DNA of 64,000 bases from an uncultured Cellvibrio sp. Its GTDB lineage: Bacteria; Pseudomonadota; Gammaproteobacteria; Pseudomonadales; Cellvibrionaceae. Below are positions 52,972 through 61,752 of the stretch, in pieces. Position 1 is the first letter of the stretch, and each line of letters starts with the position of its first letter. The position numbers were made by a program, and so were the translations under genes. A model generated the notes under the pieces. The model did no database searches, was not told the origin of the DNA, and saw only the letters and a list, made by a program, of their open reading frames with translations. The stretch lies in assembly GCA_937958105.1 (NCBI GenBank), contig CALFXJ010000055.1, positions 5,001 to 69,000 of the forward strand. The letters are read 5' to 3'.

Positions 52972-54093
52972 TCAGGAGAGGACGAGGTTGTCGCGGTGGA
53001 TGAGCTCTTCGTCGTCTTTGTAGCCCAGCAGTGATTCGATCTTGCTGCTGGGCTTGCCGATGATTTTCCGCGCTTCATCCGCGTGATAGTTCACCAGCCC
53101 GCGCGCAATTTCGCGGCCATTGGGCGCCACGCAGATCACCATATCACCCCGCGTGAAATTACCGCGCACTTCTTTCACCCCCACCGGCAGCAGGCTCTTG
53201 CCCTTCTCGCGCAGCACACGCACGGCACCATCGTCGAGCACCAGCGTGCCGCGGGTTTGCAGTTGACCGGAAAGCCAGCGCTTACGCGCCGCCTGTGGCT
53301 GCTGATGCGCCCACAGGAAGGTACCGATGTTATCGCCCTCCGCCAGACGCAATAACGCGTTTTCAATCCGTCCACCCACAATCACCGTATCTGCACCGGA
53401 ACGCGCAGCAACGCGCGCGGCGCGTACCTTGGTGATCATGCCGCCACGTCCCAGCACGCCGCCACCGCCAGCCATTTGCTCAAGGCGAGCATCATCTGCG
53501 GCAATTTCGCTGAGCAGTTGAGCATCGGAGTTTGAGCGAGGATCACTGTCGTACATGCCCAGCTGATCCGTCAGGATGACCAGCAGGTCCGCATCAATCA
53601 GGTTAGCCACCAGAGCGCCCAGGGTGTCGTTATCACCAAAGCGGATCTCATCCGTCACCACGGTATCGTTTTCGTTAATGACCGGGACAACACTTAATCC
53701 GATCAAAGTCCGCAGTGTAGAGCGCGCATTGAGATAACGCTGGCGGGAAGAAAGGTCATCATGGTCAAGCAGAACCTGGGCGGTCAGCAGACCGTAGCGC
53801 TGAAACTCCACTTCATAGGTCTGCACGAGACTCATCTGCCCCACAGCCGCCGCCGCCTGCAACTGGTGAATTTCGGTGGGACGTGAGGTCCAGCCCAGTC
53901 GCCGCATACCAGCGGCCACAGCACCGGAAGACACCAGCACCAGCTCAATGCCGCTTTGACGCAGCTTTGCCATCTGCGCAACCCAGCCGGCAATCGCCTG
54001 TGCATCCAGTCCTTTACCATCATTGGTTAACAGCGCGCTGCCGATTTTGACTACCCAGCGCTTTGCCTGGGGGATGAGATCTCGTTTGCTCAT
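52972..54093 (-). CDS. proB: Glutamate 5-kinase
   Basis: First step of proline synthesis. The amino acid kinase domain starts KRWVVKIGSALLTNDGKGL with VLVSSGAVAAGMRRLGW and INENDTVVTDEIRFGDND (substrate and ATP binding). The C-terminal PUA domain (about 280-370) contains GTLVLDDGAVRVLREKGKSL. Length 373 is typical. obgE precedes it by 4 bases, the conserved obgE-proB pair. proA is not in the window. Confidence 0.96.
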   Translation of the reverse strand: MSKRDLIPQAKRWVVKIGSALLTNDGKGLDAQAIAGWVAQMAKLRQSGIELVLVSSGAVAAGMRRLGWTSRPTEIHQLQAAAAVGQMSLVQTYEVEFQRYGLLTAQVLLDHDDLSSRQRYLNARSTLRTLIGLSVVPVINENDTVVTDEIRFGDNDTLGALVANLIDADLLVILTDQLGMYDSDPRSNSDAQLLSEIAADDARLEQMAGGGGVLGRGGMITKVRAARVAARSGADTVIVGGRIENALLRLAEGDNIGTFLWAHQQPQAARKRWLSGQLQTRGTLVLDDGAVRVLREKGKSLLPVGVKEVRGNFTRGDMVICVAPNGREIARGLVNYHADEARKIIGKPSSKIESLLGYKDDEELIHRDNLVLS

Positions 54094-54097
54094 CGGG

Positions 54098-55294
54098 TTA
54101 CCTTACGTACTCGACTTCAACGTCATAGTCATCATCATTGAAGTCATCGTCATCTTCACCGCGGGCACGTTTGGCCGCGCGATAAGCCTCGCGCAATTCT
54201 TCAATCCGGTCACGGGCTTCCTGAGCCATCTGCAACTGCAGCTGCATTTCTCGCTCACGGGCTTCGGGATTCTCGCGCTCCTCTTCCCACACAGCCTCAA
54301 GGTGATCCATGATCCTGCCCGCCAGCTGTTCTGTACCATTACGGTGCAAAGCGGAAATGCGGAATACCGGGCCGGTCCAGTTAAGCGCATCAATAACAGC
54401 CTGACAGCGCGCTTCCACTTCATCCGGCGGCAGTAGATCGATTTTGTTCAGCAGTAACCAGCGCTGACGGCTGGCCAGTGTCGGACTGAATTTCTGTAAC
54501 TCTTCGGCAATGATGCGCACATTTTCTGCCGGATCAGAGTCATCCACCGGTGCCATATCCACCATATGCATCAGCAGGCGGCAGCGGGTCAGGTGCTTAA
54601 GGAAGCGAACCCCCAGGCCCGCACCTTCCGCTGCACCCTCAATAAGGCCGGGAATATCAGCGATGACAAAGCTGCGGTACTGCTGCACCTTGACCACACC
54701 AAGGTTGGGAATAAGCGTTGTAAAGGGATAGTCAGCCACCTTGGGCTTGGCCGAACTCACGGCGCGGATAAAGCTGGATTTACCGGCATTGGGCAAACCC
54801 AGCATGCCTACATCCGCCAGTACCTTCATCTCCAGTTTCAGGTTGCGCACTTCCCCTTCGGTACCGTAGGTAAAGCGGCGCGGGGCGCGGTTGGTACTGG
54901 ATTTAAAACGGGTATTTCCCAGACCGTGGAATCCGCCCTGGGCCACCTTCAGCTTCTGGCCATGCTTGGTCAGATCACCGAAGACTTCATTGGTATCTGT
55001 ATCAATGACCGTCGTGCCGACCGGGACCGGCAACACCAGATCTGCACCTTTATGGCCGGTGCACTCCTTGCTGCCACCTTTCTGACCGTCTTCGGCTTTG
55101 TACTTCGGCTGGAAGCGGTAGTCGATCAGGGTGTTGAGGTTTTCATCGGCGATCAGATACACACTGCCGCCATCACCACCGTCACCACCATCCGGACCAC
55201 CTTTGGCAATAAACTTCTCCCGGCGGAAACTCATCATGCCGTTACCGCCTTTTCCTGCTTCTACATGGATTGGCGCTTCATCAACAAACTTCAC
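54098..55294 (-). CDS. obgE: Ribosome-associated GTPase ObgE/CgtA
   Basis: Essential GTPase in 50S maturation and stress control. The glycine-rich Obg fold occupies the first 158 residues (EAGKGGNGMMSFRREKFIA, GGPDGGDGGDGGSVYL). The G domain has G1 LGLPNAGKSSFIRAVS, switch II DIPGLIEGAAEGAGLG and G4 LNKIDL. The C-terminus is strongly acidic (ARGEDDDDFNDDDYD), as in pseudomonads. Length 398. Third gene of rplU-rpmA-obgE-proB, after a terminator. Confidence 0.97.
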   Translation of the reverse strand: MKFVDEAPIHVEAGKGGNGMMSFRREKFIAKGGPDGGDGGDGGSVYLIADENLNTLIDYRFQPKYKAEDGQKGGSKECTGHKGADLVLPVPVGTTVIDTDTNEVFGDLTKHGQKLKVAQGGFHGLGNTRFKSSTNRAPRRFTYGTEGEVRNLKLEMKVLADVGMLGLPNAGKSSFIRAVSSAKPKVADYPFTTLIPNLGVVKVQQYRSFVIADIPGLIEGAAEGAGLGVRFLKHLTRCRLLMHMVDMAPVDDSDPAENVRIIAEELQKFSPTLASRQRWLLLNKIDLLPPDEVEARCQAVIDALNWTGPVFRISALHRNGTEQLAGRIMDHLEAVWEEERENPEAREREMQLQLQMAQEARDRIEELREAYRAAKRARGEDDDDFNDDDYDVEVEYVR

Positions 55295-55363
55295 GGTGAA
55301 CTCCCCGGGATAACCTTAATAAAATAAACGTCGGGCCACGCCCGCGTATCTGACAATATCCTG

Positions 55364-55400
55364 AATAAAAAAAGCCCTGACGACAACGACAGGGCTTTTA
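55364..55400 (-). terminator. Terminator between rpmA and obgE
   Basis: On the minus strand AAGCCCTG and CAGGGCTT flank a 10-base loop, followed by a run of T. It closes rplU-rpmA with partial read-through into obgE possible. Confidence 0.85.
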
Positions 55401-55456
55401 TTCTGTTCAGGCGCCTGCGCAAGTCAAGCCGCGCAGGCTAGGATCCGCAATCGCAA

Positions 55457-55714
55457 TCAGGCAGCAACGATGCTGACGAATTTACGATTGTTCGGACCTT
55501 TCACCTCAAACTTGACGTGACCATCAGCCTTAGCAAACAAGGTGTGGTCTTTACCAATACCAACATTCACACCGGGGTGGAATTGAGTACCGCGTTGACG
55601 AACAATGATGCTGCCTGCCGGGATCAATTCACCGCCAAAGGCTTTAACGCCGAGGCGTTTCGCTTGTGAGTCGCGACCGTTGCGGGTACTACCGCCAGCT
55701 TTCTTGTGAGCCAT
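55457..55714 (-). CDS. rpmA: 50S ribosomal protein L27
   Basis: 85 residues, MAHKKAGGSTRNGRDSQAKR, RLGVKAFGGELIPAGSIIVR and GTQFHPGVNVGIGKDHTL. L27 reaches the peptidyl transferase centre with its N-terminal tail. It follows rplU by 12 bases. Confidence 0.99.
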   Translation of the reverse strand: MAHKKAGGSTRNGRDSQAKRLGVKAFGGELIPAGSIIVRQRGTQFHPGVNVGIGKDHTLFAKADGHVKFEVKGPNNRKFVSIVAA

Positions 55715-55726
55715 TTTCTATTCCTC

Positions 55727-56038
55727 TTAACCTTGGATACCGGTGATTTTAACTTCGGTATACCATTGACGGTGACCTTGACGCTTCATGGAGTGCTTAC
55801 GACGCTTGAACTTGATGATTCTCACCTTGTCAGCACGGCCGTGAGCCACAACTTCGGCGATCACCTTGGCACCAGCTACTACAGGAGCACCGATTTTAAC
55901 GTCGCTGCCTGCGCCTACCAGATAAACTTTATCGAACTCTACAGTGCCACCCGTGGCGACTTCGATTTTTTCGAGCTTCAGGGTTTCACCTTCCACTACA
56001 CGGTGCTGTTTGCCACCGCTTTCAAAGATTGCGTACAT
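55727..56038 (-). CDS. rplU: 50S ribosomal protein L21
   Basis: 103 residues, MYAIFESGGKQHRVVEGETL, VYLVGAGSDVKIGAPVV and, at the C-terminus, KFKRRKHSMKRQGHRQWYTE. Binds 23S rRNA. First gene of the unit with rpmA; in many gammaproteobacteria ispB is divergent upstream, but here esterase genes are found. Confidence 0.99.
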   Translation of the reverse strand: MYAIFESGGKQHRVVEGETLKLEKIEVATGGTVEFDKVYLVGAGSDVKIGAPVVAGAKVIAEVVAHGRADKVRIIKFKRRKHSMKRQGHRQWYTEVKITGIQG

Positions 56039-56186
56039 AGTTGCTCCAATACACGCTTGGACGACACGAAGTAGCCGAACGGTATGCTCTGGCGTTTGGG
56101 ACTAGCGTCGTATAGGTTTTCAGGGGCGGCGATTGTATGTCAGACACCACCAAAGTACAAGCTGGCTGTGGCTGAAAAATCACCGA

Positions 56187-56936
56187 TCACTTCAACCAGC
56201 GGGCAAGGCGCAGCTGCTGTCTTTTGACATCCGCCACGAACAGCCCAGCTACCTGCCGGGCACCTTCAACCTGCAGGTGCGTGTCATCCTGCTTCCCCTC
56301 GGGTGGGAGATTGGCATATTGACCGGGCGCAGCATGCATGTAGAGCCCCTTGCTTGCCTCCGGCCCGGTCCTGACCAGCAGCTCAGCGGTCAGCTGATTC
56401 AAATCCACCAGCGGGACGGAAGCCACTGCGGCCACCTCCCTTGCCACCCTGGGATAGTGTCCGAGGGTCTCCGTGAGGTTCCCCTGCTCATCAAACTTCC
56501 GCCGACGAATAGAGGTTACGAGGATAACCTCCGCTCCCTGCGCCCTGGCTTCGGCGATGTATTGGGTAAGATTCGCACGATAATCCGTGTCCGCTTCCGC
56601 ATAGCGTGTCGGGTCTTCGCTCTTCTGATCGTTATGGCCAAAGCCGATGACAACGAGGTCGCCTGCCTGCAACTGATCAATCACCACCTGCCACCGGCCT
56701 TCTGCACGGAAGCTCTTGGTACTGCGACCGTTCATTGCATGGTTCTGCACCTTGACACCCGGGACAAGGAACTCGGGCAGGACCTGGCCCCAGCCATGTT
56801 CAGGGTATTTATGCTCCGGCTGGTCCGCCATGGTCGAATCGCCCACCAGAAACAGCGTGGGGGGTTCCACACCCTGCTGCTGTGCAGCGCAGGCAGCCAG
56901 GGCACAGGTTACAAAAAGAAATATCCAGCGCTTCAT
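56187..56936 (-). CDS. SGNH-type acetylesterase lipoprotein, CE12-like
   Basis: 249 residues. The signal peptide ends in the lipobox ALAAC (C16). The four SGNH blocks are visible: FLVGDSTMAD (catalytic serine), NHAMNGRSTKSF, GFGHNDQKSED, and DDTHLQVEGARQVAGLF (Asp and His of the triad). This matches rhamnogalacturonan acetylesterase-like enzymes of family CE12, which deacetylate pectin or xylan. Its start shares one base with the stop of the upstream hydrolase (TAATG), so the two are coupled. Substrate is inferred from family. Confidence 0.85.
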   Translation of the reverse strand: MKRWIFLFVTCALAACAAQQQGVEPPTLFLVGDSTMADQPEHKYPEHGWGQVLPEFLVPGVKVQNHAMNGRSTKSFRAEGRWQVVIDQLQAGDLVVIGFGHNDQKSEDPTRYAEADTDYRANLTQYIAEARAQGAEVILVTSIRRRKFDEQGNLTETLGHYPRVAREVAAVASVPLVDLNQLTAELLVRTGPEASKGLYMHAAPGQYANLPPEGKQDDTHLQVEGARQVAGLFVADVKRQQLRLARWLK

Positions 56937-57886
56937 TATTTACCTCCCGCCTGATGCTTCTCCAGCCAGCCATTATGGTTCAGCCAGTTCAACAGAACCT
57001 TCGGCCACTCAGAAACCGTACCTTCACCCGCACGCATCCCGAAGCCGTGCACATTCGTCTGATAGACATGCAGTTCTGACTGCTGATTGTGCTTCCGCAC
57101 TTCATTGAAGAGCATCAGACTGTTATTCACCGGCACCGATTTATCGTTTGCACCGTGAATGATGAACATGGGCGGAACCCCCTTTTTGACCTGATGCTGC
57201 AGGGAGTTTTCATGGACCAGTTCAGGAGCTGGGTCTGGGCCGAGCAAAGCCTGTCGCGAACCGGCATGAGCATCTGGCCCCTCCAGGGTAATGACCGGAT
57301 ATCCGAGGATGGCGAAGTCCGGGCGGGCGCTGACATTCTGCCAAGGGTCATCGGTTACTTGCGGGGAGCGGAAGTCATAGCGCGTTGCCACACTGGCTGC
57401 AAGGTGACCGCCGGCCGAAAATCCCATCACCCCGATGCGGCCGCTATCAAGGCTCCAGTTGGCCGCATGGGCACGCACATAGCGTACGGCACGAAGACCG
57501 TCCAGCAAAGGAGCCGGAAAGCCGTATTCCTGCATACGATATTTCACAACAAAGGCGGCTACGCCCTGCTGATTCAACCAGCGGGCGATACTGTAGCCCT
57601 CCAGTTCAATCGCCAGCCTTACATAGCCGCCACCCGGAAAGATCACTACGGCAGCACCATTCGCCTTTTGCGGGTCCGGCCAGAAGGGGGTGATGGAAGG
57701 GTTGTCCACCGCATAGACCCGTTCATTCTGTATCCCTTCACGATCCGGGCTGATGAGGGGATTCTCCGACCAGAGATAAATCGGATCGCGAGGCAATTCA
57801 GCCATCTGGGCACATACTCCGGAAGAAAACATGGACAGCAAGATCAGCAGGCATCCGCAGACCCTGCCTGTGGGAAATAAAAACAT
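56936..57886 (-). CDS. Secreted alpha/beta-hydrolase, acetylxylan-esterase-like
   Basis: 316 residues with a signal peptide (VCGCLLILLSMFSSGVCAQ). Alpha/beta-hydrolase features: the oxyanion segment VVIFPGGGYVRLAIELEGYS, nucleophile elbow GVMGFSAGGHLAASVA (serine in GFSAGG), aspartate in MFIIHGANDKSVPV, and histidine in YQTNVHGFGMRAG. Similar proteins act as acetylxylan or other sugar esterases in polysaccharide degraders. Coupled to the CE12-like gene. Confidence 0.85.
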   Translation of the reverse strand: MFLFPTGRVCGCLLILLSMFSSGVCAQMAELPRDPIYLWSENPLISPDREGIQNERVYAVDNPSITPFWPDPQKANGAAVVIFPGGGYVRLAIELEGYSIARWLNQQGVAAFVVKYRMQEYGFPAPLLDGLRAVRYVRAHAANWSLDSGRIGVMGFSAGGHLAASVATRYDFRSPQVTDDPWQNVSARPDFAILGYPVITLEGPDAHAGSRQALLGPDPAPELVHENSLQHQVKKGVPPMFIIHGANDKSVPVNNSLMLFNEVRKHNQQSELHVYQTNVHGFGMRAGEGTVSEWPKVLLNWLNHNGWLEKHQAGGK

Positions 57887-57950
57887 AACAGACTTCTCTC
57901 ACCTGAGCCGCACTGACAAATACCAGTGGGATTTATTTTTAGGTACCAGT

Positions 57951-57974
57951 GCACGCCTCAACAGGAAGGCGTGC
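57951..57974 (-). terminator. Stem-loop after the 58004-58354 gene, possible terminator
   Basis: GCACGCCT pairs with AGGCGTGC across an 8-base loop. No T run follows on either strand. Confidence 0.3.
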
Positions 57975-58003
57975 GGTCAGGGAGAATAACACCGGAAAGG
58001 ATT

Positions 58004-58354
58004 TCAATGCAGGCCGGAATCTTCTTCGGATTTCCACCAGCCGTGGCGATGCCATTCCGTACGGGTCGGATCGGCGGCTGACAACAGGAACTGCCCGGTG
58101 CTGATCTCCAGCATCGTCAATTCGTCTTTCAGGTCATGCCAGAAGCCTTTGGCTTTACCGGCATCGTCCGTCACGTAAGCCCCCAGCAGCGCGGCTTCAT
58201 CCTGCGCCATGGTTTCGGCAGTCAGCTCAAGGGCGACCAGGTCGTCGAGCTCCTGCTGAATGCCTTGCCGCAGCATGAAGATTACACCTGCCTCACTGTG
58301 GGTCCGGGCAGCCTCGGAATGGTAAGGATTGTGATAATGGCTGGTCGATTTCAT
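58004..58354 (-). CDS. Small hypothetical protein, weakly DUF1451-like
   Basis: 116 residues, acidic, no signal or membrane segment. I do not recognise it firmly. The middle (about residues 40-100: LTAETMAQDEAALLGAYVTD, then GFWHDLKDELT and RTEWHRHG) recalls the helical N-terminal part of the DUF1451/YbeL zinc-ribbon family, and a member of that family precedes leuS in pseudomonads as I recall. The zinc ribbon itself is missing. AGAGGT precedes the ATG. Divergent from leuS. Confidence 0.7.
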   Translation of the reverse strand: MKSTSHYHNPYHSEAARTHSEAGVIFMLRQGIQQELDDLVALELTAETMAQDEAALLGAYVTDDAGKAKGFWHDLKDELTMLEISTGQFLLSAADPTRTEWHRHGWWKSEEDSGLH

Positions 58355-58512
58355 AACGATACCTCTGGCTCTGGTAACTCAGGGGATTCGGAACTCAGAC
58401 AGCGAAAACAATAAAAAAGCGCAATTCATTGCCGGTTTATACCCAAAAACATGGCTCAACCTCTATAATCACCGCCTTTCTTTACCTTCTTAAGTATAGG
58501 CCGTAAACCAGC

Positions 58513-60975
58513 ATGCAAGAGCAATACAATCCCGCGCACGTAGAAGCCGAAGCCCAGCAGTACTGGGAGGAGCACGAGAGTTTCAAGGTGGTGGAAGACC
58601 CCGAAAAGGAGAAGTTCTACTGCCTCGCCATGTTCCCTTACCCCAGCGGCAAGCTGCACATGGGTCATGTGCGCAACTACACCATCACCGACGTGATTGC
58701 GCGTTATCAGCGCATGCAGGGTAAGAATGTACTGCACCCCATGGGTTGGGATGCCTTCGGTCTGCCAGCCGAGAACGCGGCGATCAAGAACAATACTGCG
58801 CCGGCCAAGTGGACCTACTCCAACACTGATCATATGCGCAGCCAGCTCAAGCAGCTGGGTTTTGGCTTTGACTGGTCCCGGGAGATCACCACCTGCAAAC
58901 CGGACTATTACAAGTGGGAGCAGTGGTTCTTTACCCGCCTCTACGAGAAAGGCCTCGTCTATAAAAAGATGGCGACGGTTAACTGGGACCCGGTAGACCA
59001 GACCGTCCTCGCCAACGAACAGGTCATTGACGGCCGCGGCTGGCGTTCCGGCGCCCTGGTGGAACGCAAAGAGATTCCCCAGTGGTTTATCAAGATCACC
59101 GCCTATGCTGAAGAACTGCTCGCCGACCTGGACAAGCTGCCCAACTGGCCCGAGCAGGTGAAAACCATGCAGCGCAACTGGATCGGTAAGAGCCGCGGCC
59201 TCGAGATGCGCTTTGATCTGGCCGAACCCCTGGGCGAATTTACCGGTTTCGACATTTACACCACCCGTCCCGACACCCTGATGGGTGTGACCTATGTCAG
59301 CCTGGCGGCCGAGCACCCGATCGCCAAGCACCTGGCGGAGAGCAACCCTGAGCTGGCGCAGTTCATCGCTGACTGCAAGGTACAGTCCGTCGCTGAAGCG
59401 GATATGGCCACCATGGAGAAACGTGGCATGGACACCGGCATCAAAGCCCTCCATCCCATCACAGGTGAGTCGGTTGCAGTCTGGGTTGCCAACTATGTAT
59501 TGATGGATTACGGTTCGGGCGCCGTTATGGCGGTGCCGGCGCATGACCAGCGCGATTATGAATTTGCCCAGAAGTACCAGCTGCCGATCCAGCAGGTCAT
59601 CGCCCCGCAGAATGGCGAGGAGATCGACCTGAGCAAAGCCGCTTTTGTAGAAAAGGGCCTGCTGATCAACTCCGGCGAGTATGACGGTCTCGACTTCAAT
59701 GCAGCGTTTGATGCTATCGCCGGCACCCTCGAAGCCGCGAAAAAAGGCCAGGTAAAGATCAACTACCGCCTGCGCGACTGGGGCGTCTCCCGTCAGCGTT
59801 ACTGGGGTGCGCCCATCCCGATGTTCAACCTGCCGGAAGGCGGTGAAATTCCGGTACCGGCCCATAAGCTGCCGGTACTCCTGCCGGAAGAAGTCACTAT
59901 GAACGGTGTACAGTCACCGATCAAAGCTGACCCGGAATGGCGTAAAGACGAACTGGATGGCAAGCCGGTGGAGCGCGAAACGGATACTTTCGACACCTTC
60001 ATGGAGTCCAGCTGGTATTACGCCCGCTATACCTGCCCTGACTACACCGACGGCATGATCAACAAGGCTGCAGCCGACTACTGGTTGCCGGTGGATCAGT
60101 ATGTAGGGGGCATCGAGCACGCAATCCTGCACCTGCTCTACTCCCGTTTCTTCCATAAACTGATGCGCGATGAAGGGCTGGTCAGCTGTGATGAGCCCTT
60201 CGAACGCCTGCTCTGTCAGGGCATGGTGCTGAAAGACGGCACCAAGATGAGTAAATCCAAAGGCAACACCGTAGACCCGGAAGAGCTGATCCGGGAATAC
60301 GGCGCGGATACCGTACGCCTCTTCTCCATGTTTGCCGCTCCACCGGAGCAAAGCATGGAATGGAGCGATTCCGGCGTGGCCGGTGCCTTTCGCTTCCTCC
60401 AGCGGCTGTGGAAGACAGTAGAAGGCCACATCAATGCAGGCACGCCCGGCAAGCTTGATGCCGCCAGCCTGCCCCAGGCGCAGAAAGATTTACGGCGTAA
60501 GACGCACGAGACCATCGCCAAAGTGAGCGACGACTACGGCCGGCGCCAGACCTTCAACACCGCCATCGCCGCCACCATGGAGCTGCTGAACGAGGTGAGT
60601 AAACTGTCCGACCGCGCCAACCCTCAAGGTCTGGCAGTGGAGCGGGAAGCACTGGAAGCCGCCATCCTGCTGCTTGCACCTATCGTTCCGCATATTACCC
60701 AGGCGCTCTGGCAGGCCCTGGGGCATCAGAGTATTCCTCTGAATGCTGCCTGGCCGGCGCTGGATGAATCTGCGCTGGTGCGCTCCAGCATTGAGGTGGT
60801 GGTCCAGGTCAACGGCAAGGTGCGCAGCAAACTGGACGCGCCCGTCGATGCACCGCAGAAGACTCTGGAGGAACTGGCGCTGGCCCAGGAAAACGTAAAA
60901 CGCTTCCTGGACGGTGTTACCGTACGTAAAGTGATCGTAGTGCCCAACAAGCTGGTTAATATCGTTGCCAATTGA
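58513..60975 (+). CDS. leuS: Leucyl-tRNA synthetase
   Basis: Class I synthetase of 820 residues, somewhat shorter than the usual 860. The HIGH-type motif is in PSGKLHMGHVRNYTITD, KMSKS in KDGTKMSKSKGNTVDPEEL. The CP1 editing domain contains YTTRPDTLMGVTYVSL and MDYGSGAVMAVPAHDQRDYE. The C-terminal anticodon and tail regions are complete (VVVQVNGKVRSKLDAPVDAP). A TATAAT at 58464-58469 is a likely -10. leuS-lptE-holA is a conserved group, here with REP-like palindromes between leuS and lptE. Confidence 0.97.
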   Translation: MQEQYNPAHVEAEAQQYWEEHESFKVVEDPEKEKFYCLAMFPYPSGKLHMGHVRNYTITDVIARYQRMQGKNVLHPMGWDAFGLPAENAAIKNNTAPAKWTYSNTDHMRSQLKQLGFGFDWSREITTCKPDYYKWEQWFFTRLYEKGLVYKKMATVNWDPVDQTVLANEQVIDGRGWRSGALVERKEIPQWFIKITAYAEELLADLDKLPNWPEQVKTMQRNWIGKSRGLEMRFDLAEPLGEFTGFDIYTTRPDTLMGVTYVSLAAEHPIAKHLAESNPELAQFIADCKVQSVAEADMATMEKRGMDTGIKALHPITGESVAVWVANYVLMDYGSGAVMAVPAHDQRDYEFAQKYQLPIQQVIAPQNGEEIDLSKAAFVEKGLLINSGEYDGLDFNAAFDAIAGTLEAAKKGQVKINYRLRDWGVSRQRYWGAPIPMFNLPEGGEIPVPAHKLPVLLPEEVTMNGVQSPIKADPEWRKDELDGKPVERETDTFDTFMESSWYYARYTCPDYTDGMINKAAADYWLPVDQYVGGIEHAILHLLYSRFFHKLMRDEGLVSCDEPFERLLCQGMVLKDGTKMSKSKGNTVDPEELIREYGADTVRLFSMFAAPPEQSMEWSDSGVAGAFRFLQRLWKTVEGHINAGTPGKLDAASLPQAQKDLRRKTHETIAKVSDDYGRRQTFNTAIAATMELLNEVSKLSDRANPQGLAVEREALEAAILLLAPIVPHITQALWQALGHQSIPLNAAWPALDESALVRSSIEVVVQVNGKVRSKLDAPVDAPQKTLEELALAQENVKRFLDGVTVRKVIVVPNKLVNIVAN

Positions 60976-60986
60976 TTGGTGTGGGT

Positions 60987-61014
60987 GTCGGATTACGCCG
61001 TTGGCTAATCCGAC
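60987..61014. repeat. REP-like palindrome, copy 3
   Basis: GTCGGATTA and TAATCCGAC around CGCCGTTGGC, identical to copy 1. It starts 12 bases after the leuS stop. Confidence 0.85.
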
Positions 61015-61124
61015 AACAACAAACGAACATAATAAGCCGGATTAACCAAGGCGGATTCGGCAACAACGGCCAACCCACACCCGCAGGCTGTGGAATACCA
61101 TCAAAAGCAGATGACCACTCGTAG

Positions 61125-61152
61125 GTCGGATTAGCCGCAGGCGTAATCCGAC
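61125..61152. repeat. REP-like palindrome, copy 4 (inverted)
   Basis: Exact reverse complement of copy 2, facing copy 3 from 110 bases away. The inverted pair with unique DNA between looks like a REPIN. Confidence 0.85.
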
Positions 61153-61224
61153 ACTGAGGCGGATATGATGTGTAAAGGCGCACAAACACATGATGCAAAA
61201 AGGCGCGCAAATAATAGGAATTCT

Positions 61225-61752
61225 ATGAAAAAGATCATTGCCTGTTTACTGATTACTGGTCTCGTCAGCGCCTGTGGCTGGCATCTGCGCGGCTCCAGCA
61301 GCCTGCCGTCCAACATCGACAGCATCTTCCTCTCCGCACAGGACGCCCACGGCCCGCTGATCTCGGAAGTCAGGCAGATCTTGAAAGCCAGCAAAGTGGC
61401 TGAAGCCACTGAGGCGAGCGCCGCGCCTTACTCGCTTATCATTGTGGAAGAGCGGGATGACCGCCGGACCGCCGGTGTCGGCAGCGACGCACTCACCAGC
61501 GCTTACCAGATTATTCTTTCGGTGGACTACGAAATCCGTGACCGCAACGGACAACTCCTCGCCCCACAGACCACTGCCACGAATACCCGCACTTACGACT
61601 ACAGCGCCGGCAATGCCAGCAGCGCGGCTCAGGAAGAAGCCTTGCTGTTGCGTGAGATGCGCCGCGACATCGCCCAGCAGATGCTGCGCCGTTTACAGGC
61701 GGTCAGCCTCAACAACCCGGCTGGAGCAGACAATGGCCAAACTGCGCCCTGA
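61225..61752 (+). CDS. lptE: LPS-assembly lipoprotein LptE
   Basis: Outer-membrane lipoprotein that plugs the LptD barrel and helps place LPS on the cell surface. The signal peptide MKKIIACLLITGLVSAC has the lipobox cysteine at 17, followed by GWHLRGSSSLPSN, the typical LptE/RlpB beginning. 175 residues. ATG at 61225 chosen because AGGAA precedes it; the frame is open to 61165. holA begins within its last codons. Confidence 0.93.
   Translation: MKKIIACLLITGLVSACGWHLRGSSSLPSNIDSIFLSAQDAHGPLISEVRQILKASKVAEATEASAAPYSLIIVEERDDRRTAGVGSDALTSAYQIILSVDYEIRDRNGQLLAPQTTATNTRTYDYSAGNASSAAQEEALLLREMRRDIAQQMLRRLQAVSLNNPAGADNGQTAP

Noticed and set aside
58456..59865. A 469-codon frame antisense to leuS
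   Set aside because: Shadow of the strongly biased leuS codons; translated protein resembles no family.
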